Origin: Mycolicibacterium litorale
GTDB lineage: Bacteria; Actinomycetota; Actinomycetes; Mycobacteriales; Mycobacteriaceae
Assembly: GCF_014218295.1 (NCBI RefSeq)
Contig: NZ_AP023287.1
Coordinates: 4,774,001-4,838,000 of the forward strand
Direction of reading: 5' to 3'
Length of the DNA stretch: 64,000 bases
The notes beneath the pieces are model-generated. The model did not search any database and was not told the DNA's origin. It was given only the letters and a program-made list of their open reading frames with translations. Shown here piece after piece: positions 33,141 to 41,658 of the stretch. Every line of letters starts with the position of its first letter. The first letter of the stretch is position 1. The translations under genes and the position numbers were made by a program.

Positions 33141-34267
33141 CAGCCCACCATCCTGTTCTGGATCTGCTGTTGGCGCAGGGCGATCCGCGCCCGCCAGTCC
33201 TCGTCGGAGATCTTGTTCGAGTCGTGATGCGGAAGCCTGGCGGCGACCTCGTCGACGCCGACGACCTCGGCCGTCGGGCCGTCGGCCTCGGTGAGCTCCC
33301 GCGACAGCCGCTGCCAGCGGAACTGCAGATACCCCTTGCGGTGGCCCAGCGTCTCGACCCAGTTCGTCACACCGGGGTTGGTGTCGGAGACGACGATGCG
33401 GATCTTGCCGTCCGGATCCGACTGGGCCTGCGTGCCGTTGAGCGAGGTCTGGTGGTTGATGTAGTCCAGCGAGATGTACCAGAGGCTGCCGAGCTGGAAC
33501 CCCATGTAGGGCGCGTCGCCGACCGGCACCGTGATGATCATGGCCTGGTCGGGGGTGAGGTCGAAGTGCCCGACCGCCGAGTACTGGGTCGCCAAGCCGC
33601 CGGGAGTGAGCCGCGGTGCGGTGAGGGTGTTCACGGGCAGCGTGTTGTAGAACCACTGCGGGAACTGCAGCCAGGTCTTGACCCGCTGCACCAGCTGCTT
33701 GCCCGCGACGGCGTACCGCTTCTCGATCAGCTCCCTGGTCAGCGGTGGCGGGGCGGTGCCCGCGGTGTCGGTCCGCGCGATGCTGATGTAGCCGCGCTGG
33801 GCCGACCAGTCGTTGTAGACCTCCCGCACCACCAGTTGCGACGGGCTGCTCGGCGTGACGCGCCACTCGTAGGTGCCGTCGTCGGCGATGTCGAGTTCGC
33901 GGTCGTCGAACGCGACCTGACTCGGCGGGACGTTGTCGTCGGTGTACTCGCCGCCGAGCATCTGGAAGGCCAGGTCGGTGGTGGTGCCGCGCTTACCGGT
34001 GACGACGTACTCGTGACCGGGCTGGACGCGGGTGCCGAAGTACAGCGCATCCGGGTTGTCGAGCCCCATCTTGGTGAACGGGCCCGTACCGGACTGCATG
34101 AACGGATGGTCACGGTCGTAGTCGAACGCCAGGTGCGTACACGCCGCGACGCAGCCGGCGAGGTACTGCAGGCCCTCGAGGAGATCGGCCTCGGATTCGA
34201 TGAACGGTGCTTCGGTGACGAGGCGTTCGGCTTCGGCGATCGCATCGGCCAGGTGCTGGGAGTACAC
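33140..34267 (-). CDS. DUF1214-family protein (Rv3531c)
   Basis: 375 residues with a DUF1214-like second half (RYAVAGKQLVQRVKTWLQFPQWFYNTLP ... QYSAVGHFDLTPDQAMIITVPVGDAPYMGFQLGSLW). No catalytic motif can be named. GTG start at 34267, ten bases from a perfect-arm KstR box. Leads the operon with an SDR and a sulfotransferase. The role is unknown; membership of the sterol regulon is the only clue. Confidence 0.83.
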   Translation of the reverse strand: MYSQHLADAIAEAERLVTEAPFIESEADLLEGLQYLAGCVAACTHLAFDYDRDHPFMQSGTGPFTKMGLDNPDALYFGTRVQPGHEYVVTGKRGTTTDLAFQMLGGEYTDDNVPPSQVAFDDRELDIADDGTYEWRVTPSSPSQLVVREVYNDWSAQRGYISIARTDTAGTAPPPLTRELIEKRYAVAGKQLVQRVKTWLQFPQWFYNTLPVNTLTAPRLTPGGLATQYSAVGHFDLTPDQAMIITVPVGDAPYMGFQLGSLWYISLDYINHQTSLNGTQAQSDPDGKIRIVVSDTNPGVTNWVETLGHRKGYLQFRWQRLSRELTEADGPTAEVVGVDEVAARLPHHDSNKISDEDWRARIALRQQQIQNRMVG

Positions 34268-34276
34268 GCCATGAAA

Positions 34277-34292
34277 CTAGAACCCGTTCTAG
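34277..34292. promoter_or_regulatory. KstR box of Rv3531c operon
   Basis: CTAGAACCCGTTCTAG, arms perfect over seven bases. Ten bases upstream of the GTG of the DUF1214 gene; 60 bases from the divergent iclR-type gene. Confidence 0.93.
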
Positions 34293-34319
34293 TGGTAGTC
34301 AACATGCTGACCGGCTTGT

Positions 34320-34331
34320 TCCATATATGGA
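34320..34331. promoter_or_regulatory. Palindrome TCCATATATGGA, likely IclR operator
   Basis: Perfect 12-bp palindrome with an AT-rich centre, 20 bases before the ATG of the divergent IclR-family gene and 28 bases from the KstR box. Autoregulation is inferred from position and symmetry. Confidence 0.6.
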
Positions 34332-34351
34332 CCAGCGGTACCGTGCCGGGC

Positions 34352-35257
34352 ATGGTCAGCCCCGAGTCGACCGGCCGGACGTCGCCCCCGACCGAGCGCG
34401 TCGTGCGCATCCTCGACTTCCTCGCGGGCCGCCCCGACCAGCGGTTCGGGGTCTCCGACCTCGCCCGCCGGGTCGGCGTGAGCAAGCCGACCTGCCTCGG
34501 CATCCTGACCGCGCTCTCCGAAGCGGGATACCTGGTGCGCGACGCGGACAAGACCTACCGGCTGGGACCGTCGCTGATCACCCTCGGCCACAAGGCGCAG
34601 GAATCCATGCGGGTCAGCCCGGCGGCCCGCGAGGAGTTGCGCCGGCTCTCCGTGCGCTTCGGCGTCACCGTGGCCCTGTCCGCGGTGATCGACGACCGGA
34701 TCACGCTGCTCGACCTCGTGGCACCCGCCGGCGCCCGCCCGGGTGTGGAGGTCGGCCAGAGCTATCCGTTCGCCCCACCGGTCGGTCTGATGTTCGTGCT
34801 GTGGGACGACGAAGCGACCCGCGCCTGGCTGGCCAAGGAACCGACACTGCCGCTGCGCACCGACACCGACCGGCTCGACCGCATGATCACCGAGTGCCGG
34901 GCCGACGGCTACCTGGTCGAACGGCTCACCCCGGGAGGGCGGCGGCTCTACTCGCTGATGGCCGGCATGTCGGCCAACCTCCCCGACGAATTGCGGGCAC
35001 TGCTCGGCGAACTGGTGTCCGACATCGGTGAGCGCGTGTATCTGCGCAGCGAGAACAGCAGCGGACGCACGCGACACGACATCAACGTCATCTCCGCACC
35101 CGTGTACGACCACTACCGGCGCCAGGTGATGGTCGCCTCGATGCACATCGGAACCTCGCTGACCGACAACGAGATTCACGATCGGGCCCGCGCCCTGGTC
35201 GCCACCGCCGACGCGGTGACGGCGCAACTCGGCGGCGCCGCACCGACGTTCAGCTGA
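34352..35257 (+). CDS. IclR-family transcriptional regulator
   Basis: 301 residues. N-terminal winged helix (TERVVRILDFLAGRPDQRFGVSDLARRVGVSKPTCLGILTALSEAGYLVRD, about residues 14-65) and the IclR effector domain (about 90-290). ATG at 34352 (MVSPESTGRT) is preferred; the frame stays open far upstream only as a shadow. Divergent from the KstR-controlled Rv3531c operon, with its own palindrome at 34320, so it may respond to a metabolite made by that operon. It overlaps the recQ stop by eight bases. Confidence 0.85.
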   Translation: MVSPESTGRTSPPTERVVRILDFLAGRPDQRFGVSDLARRVGVSKPTCLGILTALSEAGYLVRDADKTYRLGPSLITLGHKAQESMRVSPAAREELRRLSVRFGVTVALSAVIDDRITLLDLVAPAGARPGVEVGQSYPFAPPVGLMFVLWDDEATRAWLAKEPTLPLRTDTDRLDRMITECRADGYLVERLTPGGRRLYSLMAGMSANLPDELRALLGELVSDIGERVYLRSENSSGRTRHDINVISAPVYDHYRRQVMVASMHIGTSLTDNEIHDRARALVATADAVTAQLGGAAPTFS

Positions 35258-37328
35258 CAGCGGCCAGCGCGAACGGCAGCACCTCCGGCGCGCCCGCCGC
35301 CCGGACCACCCGCGCCGCCATGGTGAGCGTCCAGCCGGTGTCGGCGAGATCGTCGACCAGCAGCACGGGGCCGGCCACCCCGTCGAGACCCGGCGTCTCC
35401 CACGAATCGTGCAGTGCCGCAACACGATACGCGGAGTTCGCGGCGGTCACGGGTTTGCGGTCCGGCCGGTACCGCAACGTGCCGAGGTCGGCGAGCCGGC
35501 CGAGGTGGGCGAGCCGGGCGGCCAGGGAGCGGATCAGCACCGGGTGGGTGTCGGAATCCATCGCGAGCACCGCGACCGGGCGCGTCTGCCACTCCCATGC
35601 GGCCAGCACGTCGACGGCGGCGCGCACCACGTCGTCGCTGACCTCGCCGTCGGGTTCGTCGAGCATCCGGCGCAGCCGGGCACCCCAATCCAGGTCGGTC
35701 AGCCTGCCGATCACCCGGCCGGTCGCCGGACCGTCGTTGATCCGGCCGCTGAGGTCGAGACCGAGTTTGGCCAGCCCCGAAGGCCATTGCTTGCGCGGGC
35801 TGAGCTCGACCCCTGGTCGCATCAGCCTGCGCCGGGTGTCCTCGGCCGCGTCGGTGTCGACCTCCGCCGACAGCCGGGTGCCGGTGCAGTTGTCGCACCG
35901 CCCGCAGCGGTCGCCCTCGCGCAACTCGGGATCGTCGAGCTGGCGGCGCAGAAAGGCCATCCGGCAACCATCGGTGCGCTGGTAGTCGAGCATGGCCTGC
36001 TGTTCGCGGCGCCGGGCCTCGTCGAGTTTGCGGTAACGCTGCTCGTCATAGCTCCACGGCTGACCGGTGCTGACCCACCCACCCTTGACCCGTCGCACGG
36101 CACCGTCGACGTCGAGGACCTTGAGCACCATCTCGAGCCGGCTGCGGTTGAGGTCGACGAGCGGTTCGAGTGCCGGGGTGGACTGCGGACGATCGGTCTC
36201 GAGGGCGCCGATCACCGTGCGCACCATGGCTTCCGACGGGAACGCGACCGACGCGAAATACCGCCAGACCTCCTGGTCCTCGCGGCCGGGCAGCAACACC
36301 ACCTCGGCCGACGACGTCGCACGCCCGGCACGCCCCACCTGCTGGTAGTAGGCGATCGGAGAGGATGGCGCACCGAGGTGGACCACGAACCCGAGGTCGG
36401 GTTTGTCGAACCCCATTCCCAGCGCTGACGTCGCGACGAGCGCCTTGACCCGGTTGGCGAGCAGGTCGGCCTCGAGCTGTTCGCGTTCGGTCGGATCGGT
36501 CGAACCCGTGTAGGCCGCGACGGCGTGGCCGTGCTCGCGCAGCAGTGCGGCGATGTCGTGGGCCTGCGCGACGGTGAGCGTGTAGACGATGCCCGAGCCC
36601 GGCAGCTCACCGAGGTGCGTGGCGATCCACGCGGCGCGCTGCGCCGGATTGCCGGCCTCGACGACCGACAGCCGCAGCGATTCGCGGTCCAGGCCGCCGC
36701 GCAGCACGAGCGTGTCGCGCCCACCCACCCCGAGCTGGCTGGCGACGTCGTCGACGACGCGGTCGTTGGCGGTGGCGGTGGTGGCCAGGACGGGGATGTC
36801 CTGACCCAGCTCCGCGATCAGGGTGCGGATGCGCCGGTAGTCGGGCCGGAAGTCGTGTCCCCAGTCCGAGACGCAGTGCGCTTCGTCGACCACCACCAGC
36901 CCGGCGTCGGCCGCGAGGGCGGGCAGCACGTTGTCGCGGAAGTCGGGGTTGTTCAGCCGCTCGGGGCTGACCAGCAGCACGTCGAGGTCGCCCTGCTGTA
37001 CGCGCGCGTGGATGTCGTCCCACTCCGCGACGTTGCCGGAGTTGATGGTCGCCGCCCGCACGCCGGCGCGCTCCGCCGCGGCGACCTGGTTGCGCATCAG
37101 TGCCAGCAGCGGCGAGACGATGACGGTGGGCCCGCGGCCGGCGGCCCGCAGCAGTTTGGCGGAGATGAAGTACACCGCGGACTTGCCCCAGCCGGTGCGC
37201 TGTACGACGAGCGCCTGGCGGCGGTGGACGACCAGTGCCTCGATCGCCGTCCACTGGTCGTCGCGCAGGGTGGCCTGCGGTCCTGCGAGTTGTTCGAGCA
37301 GCGCCTGGGCGTCGTCACGGGTCGGCAT
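35250..37328 (-). CDS. recQ: RecQ-family helicase with C-terminal phosphoribosyltransferase-like domain
   Basis: 692 residues. Superfamily-2 helicase core: QRTGWGKSAVYF (Walker A), VVVDEAHCVSDWGHDFRPDY (DEAH), LATTATANDRV, ATSALGMGFDKPD and YYQQVGRAGR. A RecQ zinc-binding region follows (CRMAFLRRQ ... CGRCDNC). Instead of an HRDC domain the last about 100 residues look like a type-I phosphoribosyltransferase, with the PRPP loop VLLVDDLADTGWT. ATG at 37328. M. tuberculosis lacks recQ, so this is an environmental-mycobacterium gene. Role: DNA repair or fork processing; what the tail does is unknown. Confidence 0.87.
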   Translation of the reverse strand: MPTRDDAQALLEQLAGPQATLRDDQWTAIEALVVHRRQALVVQRTGWGKSAVYFISAKLLRAAGRGPTVIVSPLLALMRNQVAAAERAGVRAATINSGNVAEWDDIHARVQQGDLDVLLVSPERLNNPDFRDNVLPALAADAGLVVVDEAHCVSDWGHDFRPDYRRIRTLIAELGQDIPVLATTATANDRVVDDVASQLGVGGRDTLVLRGGLDRESLRLSVVEAGNPAQRAAWIATHLGELPGSGIVYTLTVAQAHDIAALLREHGHAVAAYTGSTDPTEREQLEADLLANRVKALVATSALGMGFDKPDLGFVVHLGAPSSPIAYYQQVGRAGRATSSAEVVLLPGREDQEVWRYFASVAFPSEAMVRTVIGALETDRPQSTPALEPLVDLNRSRLEMVLKVLDVDGAVRRVKGGWVSTGQPWSYDEQRYRKLDEARRREQQAMLDYQRTDGCRMAFLRRQLDDPELREGDRCGRCDNCTGTRLSAEVDTDAAEDTRRRLMRPGVELSPRKQWPSGLAKLGLDLSGRINDGPATGRVIGRLTDLDWGARLRRMLDEPDGEVSDDVVRAAVDVLAAWEWQTRPVAVLAMDSDTHPVLIRSLAARLAHLGRLADLGTLRYRPDRKPVTAANSAYRVAALHDSWETPGLDGVAGPVLLVDDLADTGWTLTMAARVVRAAGAPEVLPFALAAVS

Positions 37329-37354
37329 GTGCCCATCGTGCCCGCACGGTCCGA

Positions 37355-38050
37355 CTACTGGACCACCAGCCAGATGGCGGCGAAGTGGCAGATCGCCGCG
37401 GCCGCGGTGAACGCGTGGAAGAACTCGTGGTGGGCGAAGGTGTTCGGCCACGGATTCGGCCAGCGGGCGCCGTAGAAGACCGCGCCCACGTTGTAGAGCA
37501 CGGCGCCGGCGATCAGCAGCGCGACGACGGTGAACCCGGCACCGATCAGGAGGGTCTCGGCGAACAGGACCGCCACGTAGCCGAGCATCAGGTAGAGCGG
37601 TACACCGACCCAGCGGGGCGCGGACGGCCACAGCATCTTCACGGCCACGCCGGCCGCCGCCCCCGTCCACACGACGACCAGCATCCGGAATCCCAGGTGC
37701 GGCGGCATCGCCAGCAGCGCGAAGGGGGTGTACGTGGCGGCGATGAACAGGAAGATCACCGAGTGGTCGAGCCGCATCATCCACTTCTGCGCGGCCGGCG
37801 ACGTCCACCGCACGCGGTGATAGGTCGCGCTCACGCCGAACATCGCGACGATCGCGGTCGCGTAGACGAGTGCCGCCCAACCGGCCCGCGACGACTCCGC
37901 ACTGCTCCACGCCACCGGGACCAGCGCCGCACCCGCCACCACGGCGACGACCGCCGAGACGAGATGGATCATCCCCCGTGCCCGGGGGCGACCGATCTCT
38001 GTCACTGGGTCGTTCAGGGCATCTCCGATGTCGCGGTTGGGCCGAACCAA
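37355..38050 (-). CDS. Hemolysin III / PAQR-like membrane protein
   Basis: 231 residues from TTG 38050 (216 from GTG 38005); the start is uncertain because longer frames cross non-conserved sequence. Seven hydrophobic segments begin with GMIHLVSAVVAVVAGAALVPV. PAQR/HlyIII hallmarks are visible: the early His-containing helix FGVSATYHRVRW, LDHSVIFLFIAATYTPF, and the C-terminal metal-type motif HHEFFHAFT. The family comprises putative metal-dependent membrane hydrolases. Follows recQ's start by 26 bp, divergent from DedA. Confidence 0.85.
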   Translation of the reverse strand: MVRPNRDIGDALNDPVTEIGRPRARGMIHLVSAVVAVVAGAALVPVAWSSAESSRAGWAALVYATAIVAMFGVSATYHRVRWTSPAAQKWMMRLDHSVIFLFIAATYTPFALLAMPPHLGFRMLVVVWTGAAAGVAVKMLWPSAPRWVGVPLYLMLGYVAVLFAETLLIGAGFTVVALLIAGAVLYNVGAVFYGARWPNPWPNTFAHHEFFHAFTAAAAICHFAAIWLVVQ

Positions 38051-38177
38051 CGTCCGGCGCCTTCGCGGAAACGACGGCGCCGCTTCAGCGTACCGGCGCG
38101 CGACCGCGGTGCCGTGCCGCAGCGCCGCCGACGACGGCGAACGTTTGCTGACCAGCCGCTTATCTATTGTCGGAGTC

Positions 38178-38819
38178 ATGGAGTTCACGGCAATCGCCAA
38201 CGAAGCTCAGGAGGTCGGAGGTGTCGCCGGGTGGGCGGTCCAGTTGATGGAACGGCTCGGCGGCATCGGCGCGGGCGTGGCGATCGCCGCCGAGAACCTG
38301 TTCCCTCCCATTCCGAGCGAGATCATCCTGCCGCTGGCCGGATTCGCCGCCGCCCGCGGTGACATCACGCTGGTCGAGGCGATCAGCTGGACCACCGCGG
38401 GTTCCGTCGTCGGTGCGGTGTTGCTGTATCTCGTCGGTGTCCTCTTCGGACGCGACCGGCTCTACCGGGTGGCCGAACGGGTGCCACTGTTCTCCCCCGA
38501 CGATCTGGCCAAGAGCGAGGACTGGTTTCACCGCCACGGTTCGAAGGCGGTGCTGTTCGGACGGATGATCCCCGTCGTGCGCAGCCTCGTCTCGGTGCCG
38601 GCCGGCCTGCAGCGCATGCCCGTGCTCCGGTTCGTCGCGCTCACCGCGCTGGGTAGCGCGATGTGGAACAGCCTCCTGGTGCTCGCCGGCTACCACCTGG
38701 GCGGGCAGTGGGAGGCCGTGTCCGGTTGGGCGTCGCGCTACCAGGTCGTCGTCTTCACCGCGGTCGGTGTGGCGATCGCCGTGTGGCTGTTCCGCCGGGT
38801 GCGCGCCCGCTCCACCTAG
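38178..38819 (+). CDS. DedA/SNARE-associated family membrane protein
   Basis: 213 residues with the DedA signature: [22 protein letters not shown], then [20 protein letters not shown] and a Gly-rich [20 protein letters not shown]. Members act as lipid-carrier (undecaprenyl-phosphate) flippases or maintain proton-motive force; the specific role here is not known. ATG at 38178 has GGAG in front. Its TAG overlaps the convergent hsaF stop by three bases. Confidence 0.9.
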   Translation: MEFTAIANEAQEVGGVAGWAVQLMERLGGIGAGVAIAAENLFPPIPSEIILPLAGFAAARGDITLVEAISWTTAGSVVGAVLLYLVGVLFGRDRLYRVAERVPLFSPDDLAKSEDWFHRHGSKAVLFGRMIPVVRSLVSVPAGLQRMPVLRFVALTALGSAMWNSLLVLAGYHLGGQWEAVSGWASRYQVVVFTAVGVAIAVWLFRRVRARST

Positions 38820-39874
38820 GGGGTCGCGGCGGTGTCCTGTTCGCGCTTGATCTCCAGCGCGATGTCGATGAGCTGATCCTCCTGACCGCCGATCAGCTTG
38901 CGCTGGCCCGCGCGGTGCAACAGCTGATGGGCGGGTACGCCGTAGCGCTCGGACTGCCGGATCGCGTGCTTGAGGAAGCTCGAGTAGACACCCGAGTAGC
39001 CCATGATGAGCGCGTTGCGGTCGAGCAGACATTCGGCGGGCATCGCCGGTGCGACGACTTCCTCTGCCGCGTCGGCGATGTCGAAGAAGTCGATGCCGGT
39101 CTTGACGCCGATCTTGTCGAACACCCCGATCAACGCCTCGACCGGCGCATTGCCGGCTCCCGCACCGAAGCGGCGGCACGATCCGTCGATCTGCTTGGCG
39201 CCCGCGCGCACCGCCTCGACCGAATTGGCCACGCCGAGACCGAGATTCTCGTGGCCGTGGAAACCGACTTGAGCATCCGATCCGAGTTCCGCGACGAGTG
39301 CCGCCACCCGGTCGCGGACGCCCTCGAGTACCAGCGCGCCCGCGGAGTCGACCACGTAGACGCACTGGCAGCCCGCGTCGGCCATGATGCGGGCCTGTTT
39401 GGCGAGCTTCTCCGGCGGGATGGTGTGGCTCATCATCAGGAAGCCGACGGTCTCCAGGCCGAGTTCGCGCGCGAGCCCGAAGTGCTGGATCGACACGTCG
39501 GCTTCGGTGCAGTGGGTGGCGATGCGGCAGATGGAGCCGCCGTTGTTCTGCGCCTCCTTGATGTCCTCCTTCGTGCCGACCCCCGGCAGCATCAGGAACG
39601 CGATCTTGGATTCCTTGGCGGTCTCCGCGGCCAGCTTGATGAGTTCCTGCTCGGGTGTTCTGGAGAACCCGTAGTTGAAGCTCGACCCGCCGAGCCCGTC
39701 GCCGTGGGTCACCTCGATCACCGGCACCCCCGCCGCGTCCAGCGCGGCCACGATGGCGCCGACCTCGTCCTTGGTGAACTGATGCCGTTTGTGGTGCGAT
39801 CCGTCCCGCAGGGACGTGTCCGTCATCCGGACGTCCCAGACCGGGTTGAAGTAGATCTCCTCCGTGACGCTCAT
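38816..39874 (-). CDS. hsaF: HsaF, 4-hydroxy-2-oxo acid aldolase
   Basis: 352-residue DRE-TIM metallolyase that cleaves 4-hydroxy-2-oxohexanoate (from rings A/B) to pyruvate and propanal. [19 protein letters not shown] carries the catalytic Arg/Asp and His; [14 protein letters not shown] carries the metal-binding HxH. Substrate channels to HsaG. ATG at 39874 overlaps the hsaG stop (ATGA). Orthologue of Rv3534c. Operon hsaE-hsaG-hsaF from the KstR box at 41644. Confidence 0.94.
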   Translation of the reverse strand: MSVTEEIYFNPVWDVRMTDTSLRDGSHHKRHQFTKDEVGAIVAALDAAGVPVIEVTHGDGLGGSSFNYGFSRTPEQELIKLAAETAKESKIAFLMLPGVGTKEDIKEAQNNGGSICRIATHCTEADVSIQHFGLARELGLETVGFLMMSHTIPPEKLAKQARIMADAGCQCVYVVDSAGALVLEGVRDRVAALVAELGSDAQVGFHGHENLGLGVANSVEAVRAGAKQIDGSCRRFGAGAGNAPVEALIGVFDKIGVKTGIDFFDIADAAEEVVAPAMPAECLLDRNALIMGYSGVYSSFLKHAIRQSERYGVPAHQLLHRAGQRKLIGGQEDQLIDIALEIKREQDTAATP

Positions 39875-40788
39875 GCCTGGCCTCCTGCCTGGACCGTCAA
39901 CGACTCCTTCGCGATCTCCTCGCCCACCTTGGCCGCCGCGGCGGTCATGATGTCCAGGTTTCCAGCGTAGGGCGGCAGGTAGTCGCCCGCACCCTCCACT
40001 TCGATGAAGGTCGTGACGACGTGGTTGCCGCCGTTGACCACCGACGGCTCGTCGAACTGCGGTTCGTTGAGCAGCCGGTACCCCGGTACGTAGGTCTGCA
40101 CCTCGGCCACCACATCCTTGATGGACTGGGTGATCGCCGCGTGGTCGGCATCCTCGGGGATGGCGCAGAAGATGGTGTCGCGCATGATCATCGGCGGTTC
40201 GGCCGGGTTGAGGATGATGATGGCCTTACCGCGCTGGGCGCCACCGATGTTCTGCACACCCGCGCTGGTGGTCTTGGTGAACTCGTCGATGTTGGCCCGC
40301 GTACCCGGCCCCGCCGACGCCGACGACACCGACGCCACGATCTCGGCGTAGGGCACCCCGACGACACGAGACACCGCGTAGACGATCGGGATCGTCGCCT
40401 GCCCACCGCAGGTCACCATGTTGACGTTCGGCGCGTCCAGGTGTTCGCGCAGGTTCGCCGGCGGGATCACCCCCGGCCCGATGGCGGCCGGGGTCAGGTC
40501 GATCGCGCGGATGCCCGCCTCGGCGTAGCGCGGTGCGGCGTCGCGGTGCACGTAGGCACTCGTGGCCTCGAAGACCATGTCCGGCTTCTCATCCTGGGCC
40601 AGCAGCCAGTCCACCCCTTCGTGCGAGGTCTCCAGCCCGAGCTTGCGTGCCCGCGCGAGCCCTTCGCTCTCCGGGTCGATGCCGATCATCCAGCGCGGCT
40701 CGAGCCATTCCGAACGCAACAACTTGTAGAGCAGGTCGGTGCTGATGTTGCCCGAACCCACGATCGCCACAGACGCCTTGTCAGGCAT
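39871..40788 (-). CDS. hsaG: HsaG, acylating propionaldehyde dehydrogenase
   Basis: 305 residues; partner of HsaF, oxidising the channelled propanal to propionyl-CoA with NAD and CoA. NAD loop [14 protein letters not shown]; active-site Cys in [14 protein letters not shown]; conserved [22 protein letters not shown] at 40788 ([11 protein letters not shown]) with GAGGG upstream; the longer frame is not supported. Eleven bases after hsaE. Orthologue of Rv3535c. Confidence 0.94.
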   Translation of the reverse strand: MPDKASVAIVGSGNISTDLLYKLLRSEWLEPRWMIGIDPESEGLARARKLGLETSHEGVDWLLAQDEKPDMVFEATSAYVHRDAAPRYAEAGIRAIDLTPAAIGPGVIPPANLREHLDAPNVNMVTCGGQATIPIVYAVSRVVGVPYAEIVASVSSASAGPGTRANIDEFTKTTSAGVQNIGGAQRGKAIIILNPAEPPMIMRDTIFCAIPEDADHAAITQSIKDVVAEVQTYVPGYRLLNEPQFDEPSVVNGGNHVVTTFIEVEGAGDYLPPYAGNLDIMTAAAAKVGEEIAKESLTVQAGGQA

Positions 40789-40799
40789 GGCACTCCCTC

Positions 40800-41585
40800 T
40801 CACTCGAAATCGAGTCGTACTGAACCTAACCCGGCGAAGTCGGCGACGAAACGGCTTCCCGGTGGTGCATCTATCGCACGGGTGCACGAACCGGGCAACA
40901 CGATGTCGCCGGCCCGCAGCCGCACACCGAATCCCTCCACCTTGCGCGCCAACCAGGCCACCGCGGTCACCGGATTGCCCAGCACCGCATCGCTTCGGCC
41001 CTCGGCGACCGTCTCACCGTTGTTGGTCAGCACGGCGTCGATCGCGGTGATGTCGATGTCCTTCGGCGACACGCGCGCCTCGCCGAGCACCCAGCCCGCA
41101 GACGACGCGTTGTCGGCGATCGTGTCGCACAGCTTGATCTTCCAGTCGGTGATGCGGGTGTCGATCAATTCGATCGCCGGAGCGAACGCCGCGGTGGCGG
41201 CGAGCACGTCCGCTTCGGTGCAGCCCGCCCCGGGCAGATCGTCGGCGAGAATGAAGCCGACCTCCACCTCCACACGGGGATAGAGGTAATCGGCCGATTT
41301 GACCGGGGTGTCCTCGTAGACCTGCATCTCGTCGAGGAGGTGGCCGTAGTCGGGTTCGTCGACACCCATCATCTTCTGCATGGCCTCCGACGACAGCCCC
41401 ACCTTGTGGCCGATCACCCGGGCGCCCTCGGCGACCCGCTGGCGGATGTTGATCAGCTGGATCTCGTAGGCGTCGACCACGTCGATGTCGGGGTGGGCGT
41501 CGGTGAGGGGTTTCATCGGCGTCTTACTGCGCTCGGCGTGCGCGAGTTCGGCGGCCAACTGCTCACGCACCTCGGAACTGAGCAT
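40800..41585 (-). CDS. hsaE: HsaE, 2-hydroxyhexa-2,4-dienoate hydratase
   Basis: 261-residue 2-oxopent-4-enoate hydratase-type enzyme (fumarylacetoacetase-like fold), making 4-hydroxy-2-oxohexanoate for HsaF. Visible: [39 protein letters not shown] (metal-binding Glu residues) and [17 protein letters not shown] at 41585. Divergent from kstD over one KstR box. Orthologue of Rv3536c. Confidence 0.94.
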   Translation of the reverse strand: MLSSEVREQLAAELAHAERSKTPMKPLTDAHPDIDVVDAYEIQLINIRQRVAEGARVIGHKVGLSSEAMQKMMGVDEPDYGHLLDEMQVYEDTPVKSADYLYPRVEVEVGFILADDLPGAGCTEADVLAATAAFAPAIELIDTRITDWKIKLCDTIADNASSAGWVLGEARVSPKDIDITAIDAVLTNNGETVAEGRSDAVLGNPVTAVAWLARKVEGFGVRLRAGDIVLPGSCTRAIDAPPGSRFVADFAGLGSVRLDFE

Positions 41586-41643
41586 CTACGTGAAGTCCCC
41601 TCGTTTCGTCGACCGGCGCAGTTGTGGGTCGGCCGGGCAATTC

Positions 41644-41657
41644 TATAACGTGTTCTA
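41644..41657. promoter_or_regulatory. KstR box, hsaE/kstD divergent promoter
   Basis: TATAACGTGTTCTA, ending one base before the kstD ATG (41659). The operator therefore covers the promoter immediately upstream, and the kstD transcript is probably leaderless. Confidence 0.9.
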
Positions 41658-41658
41658 C

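Noticed and set aside
32346..33866. 506-residue version of the Rv3530c SDR
   Set aside because: The extra N-terminal part is an out-of-frame reading of the DUF1214 gene; the SDR fold starts at 33140.
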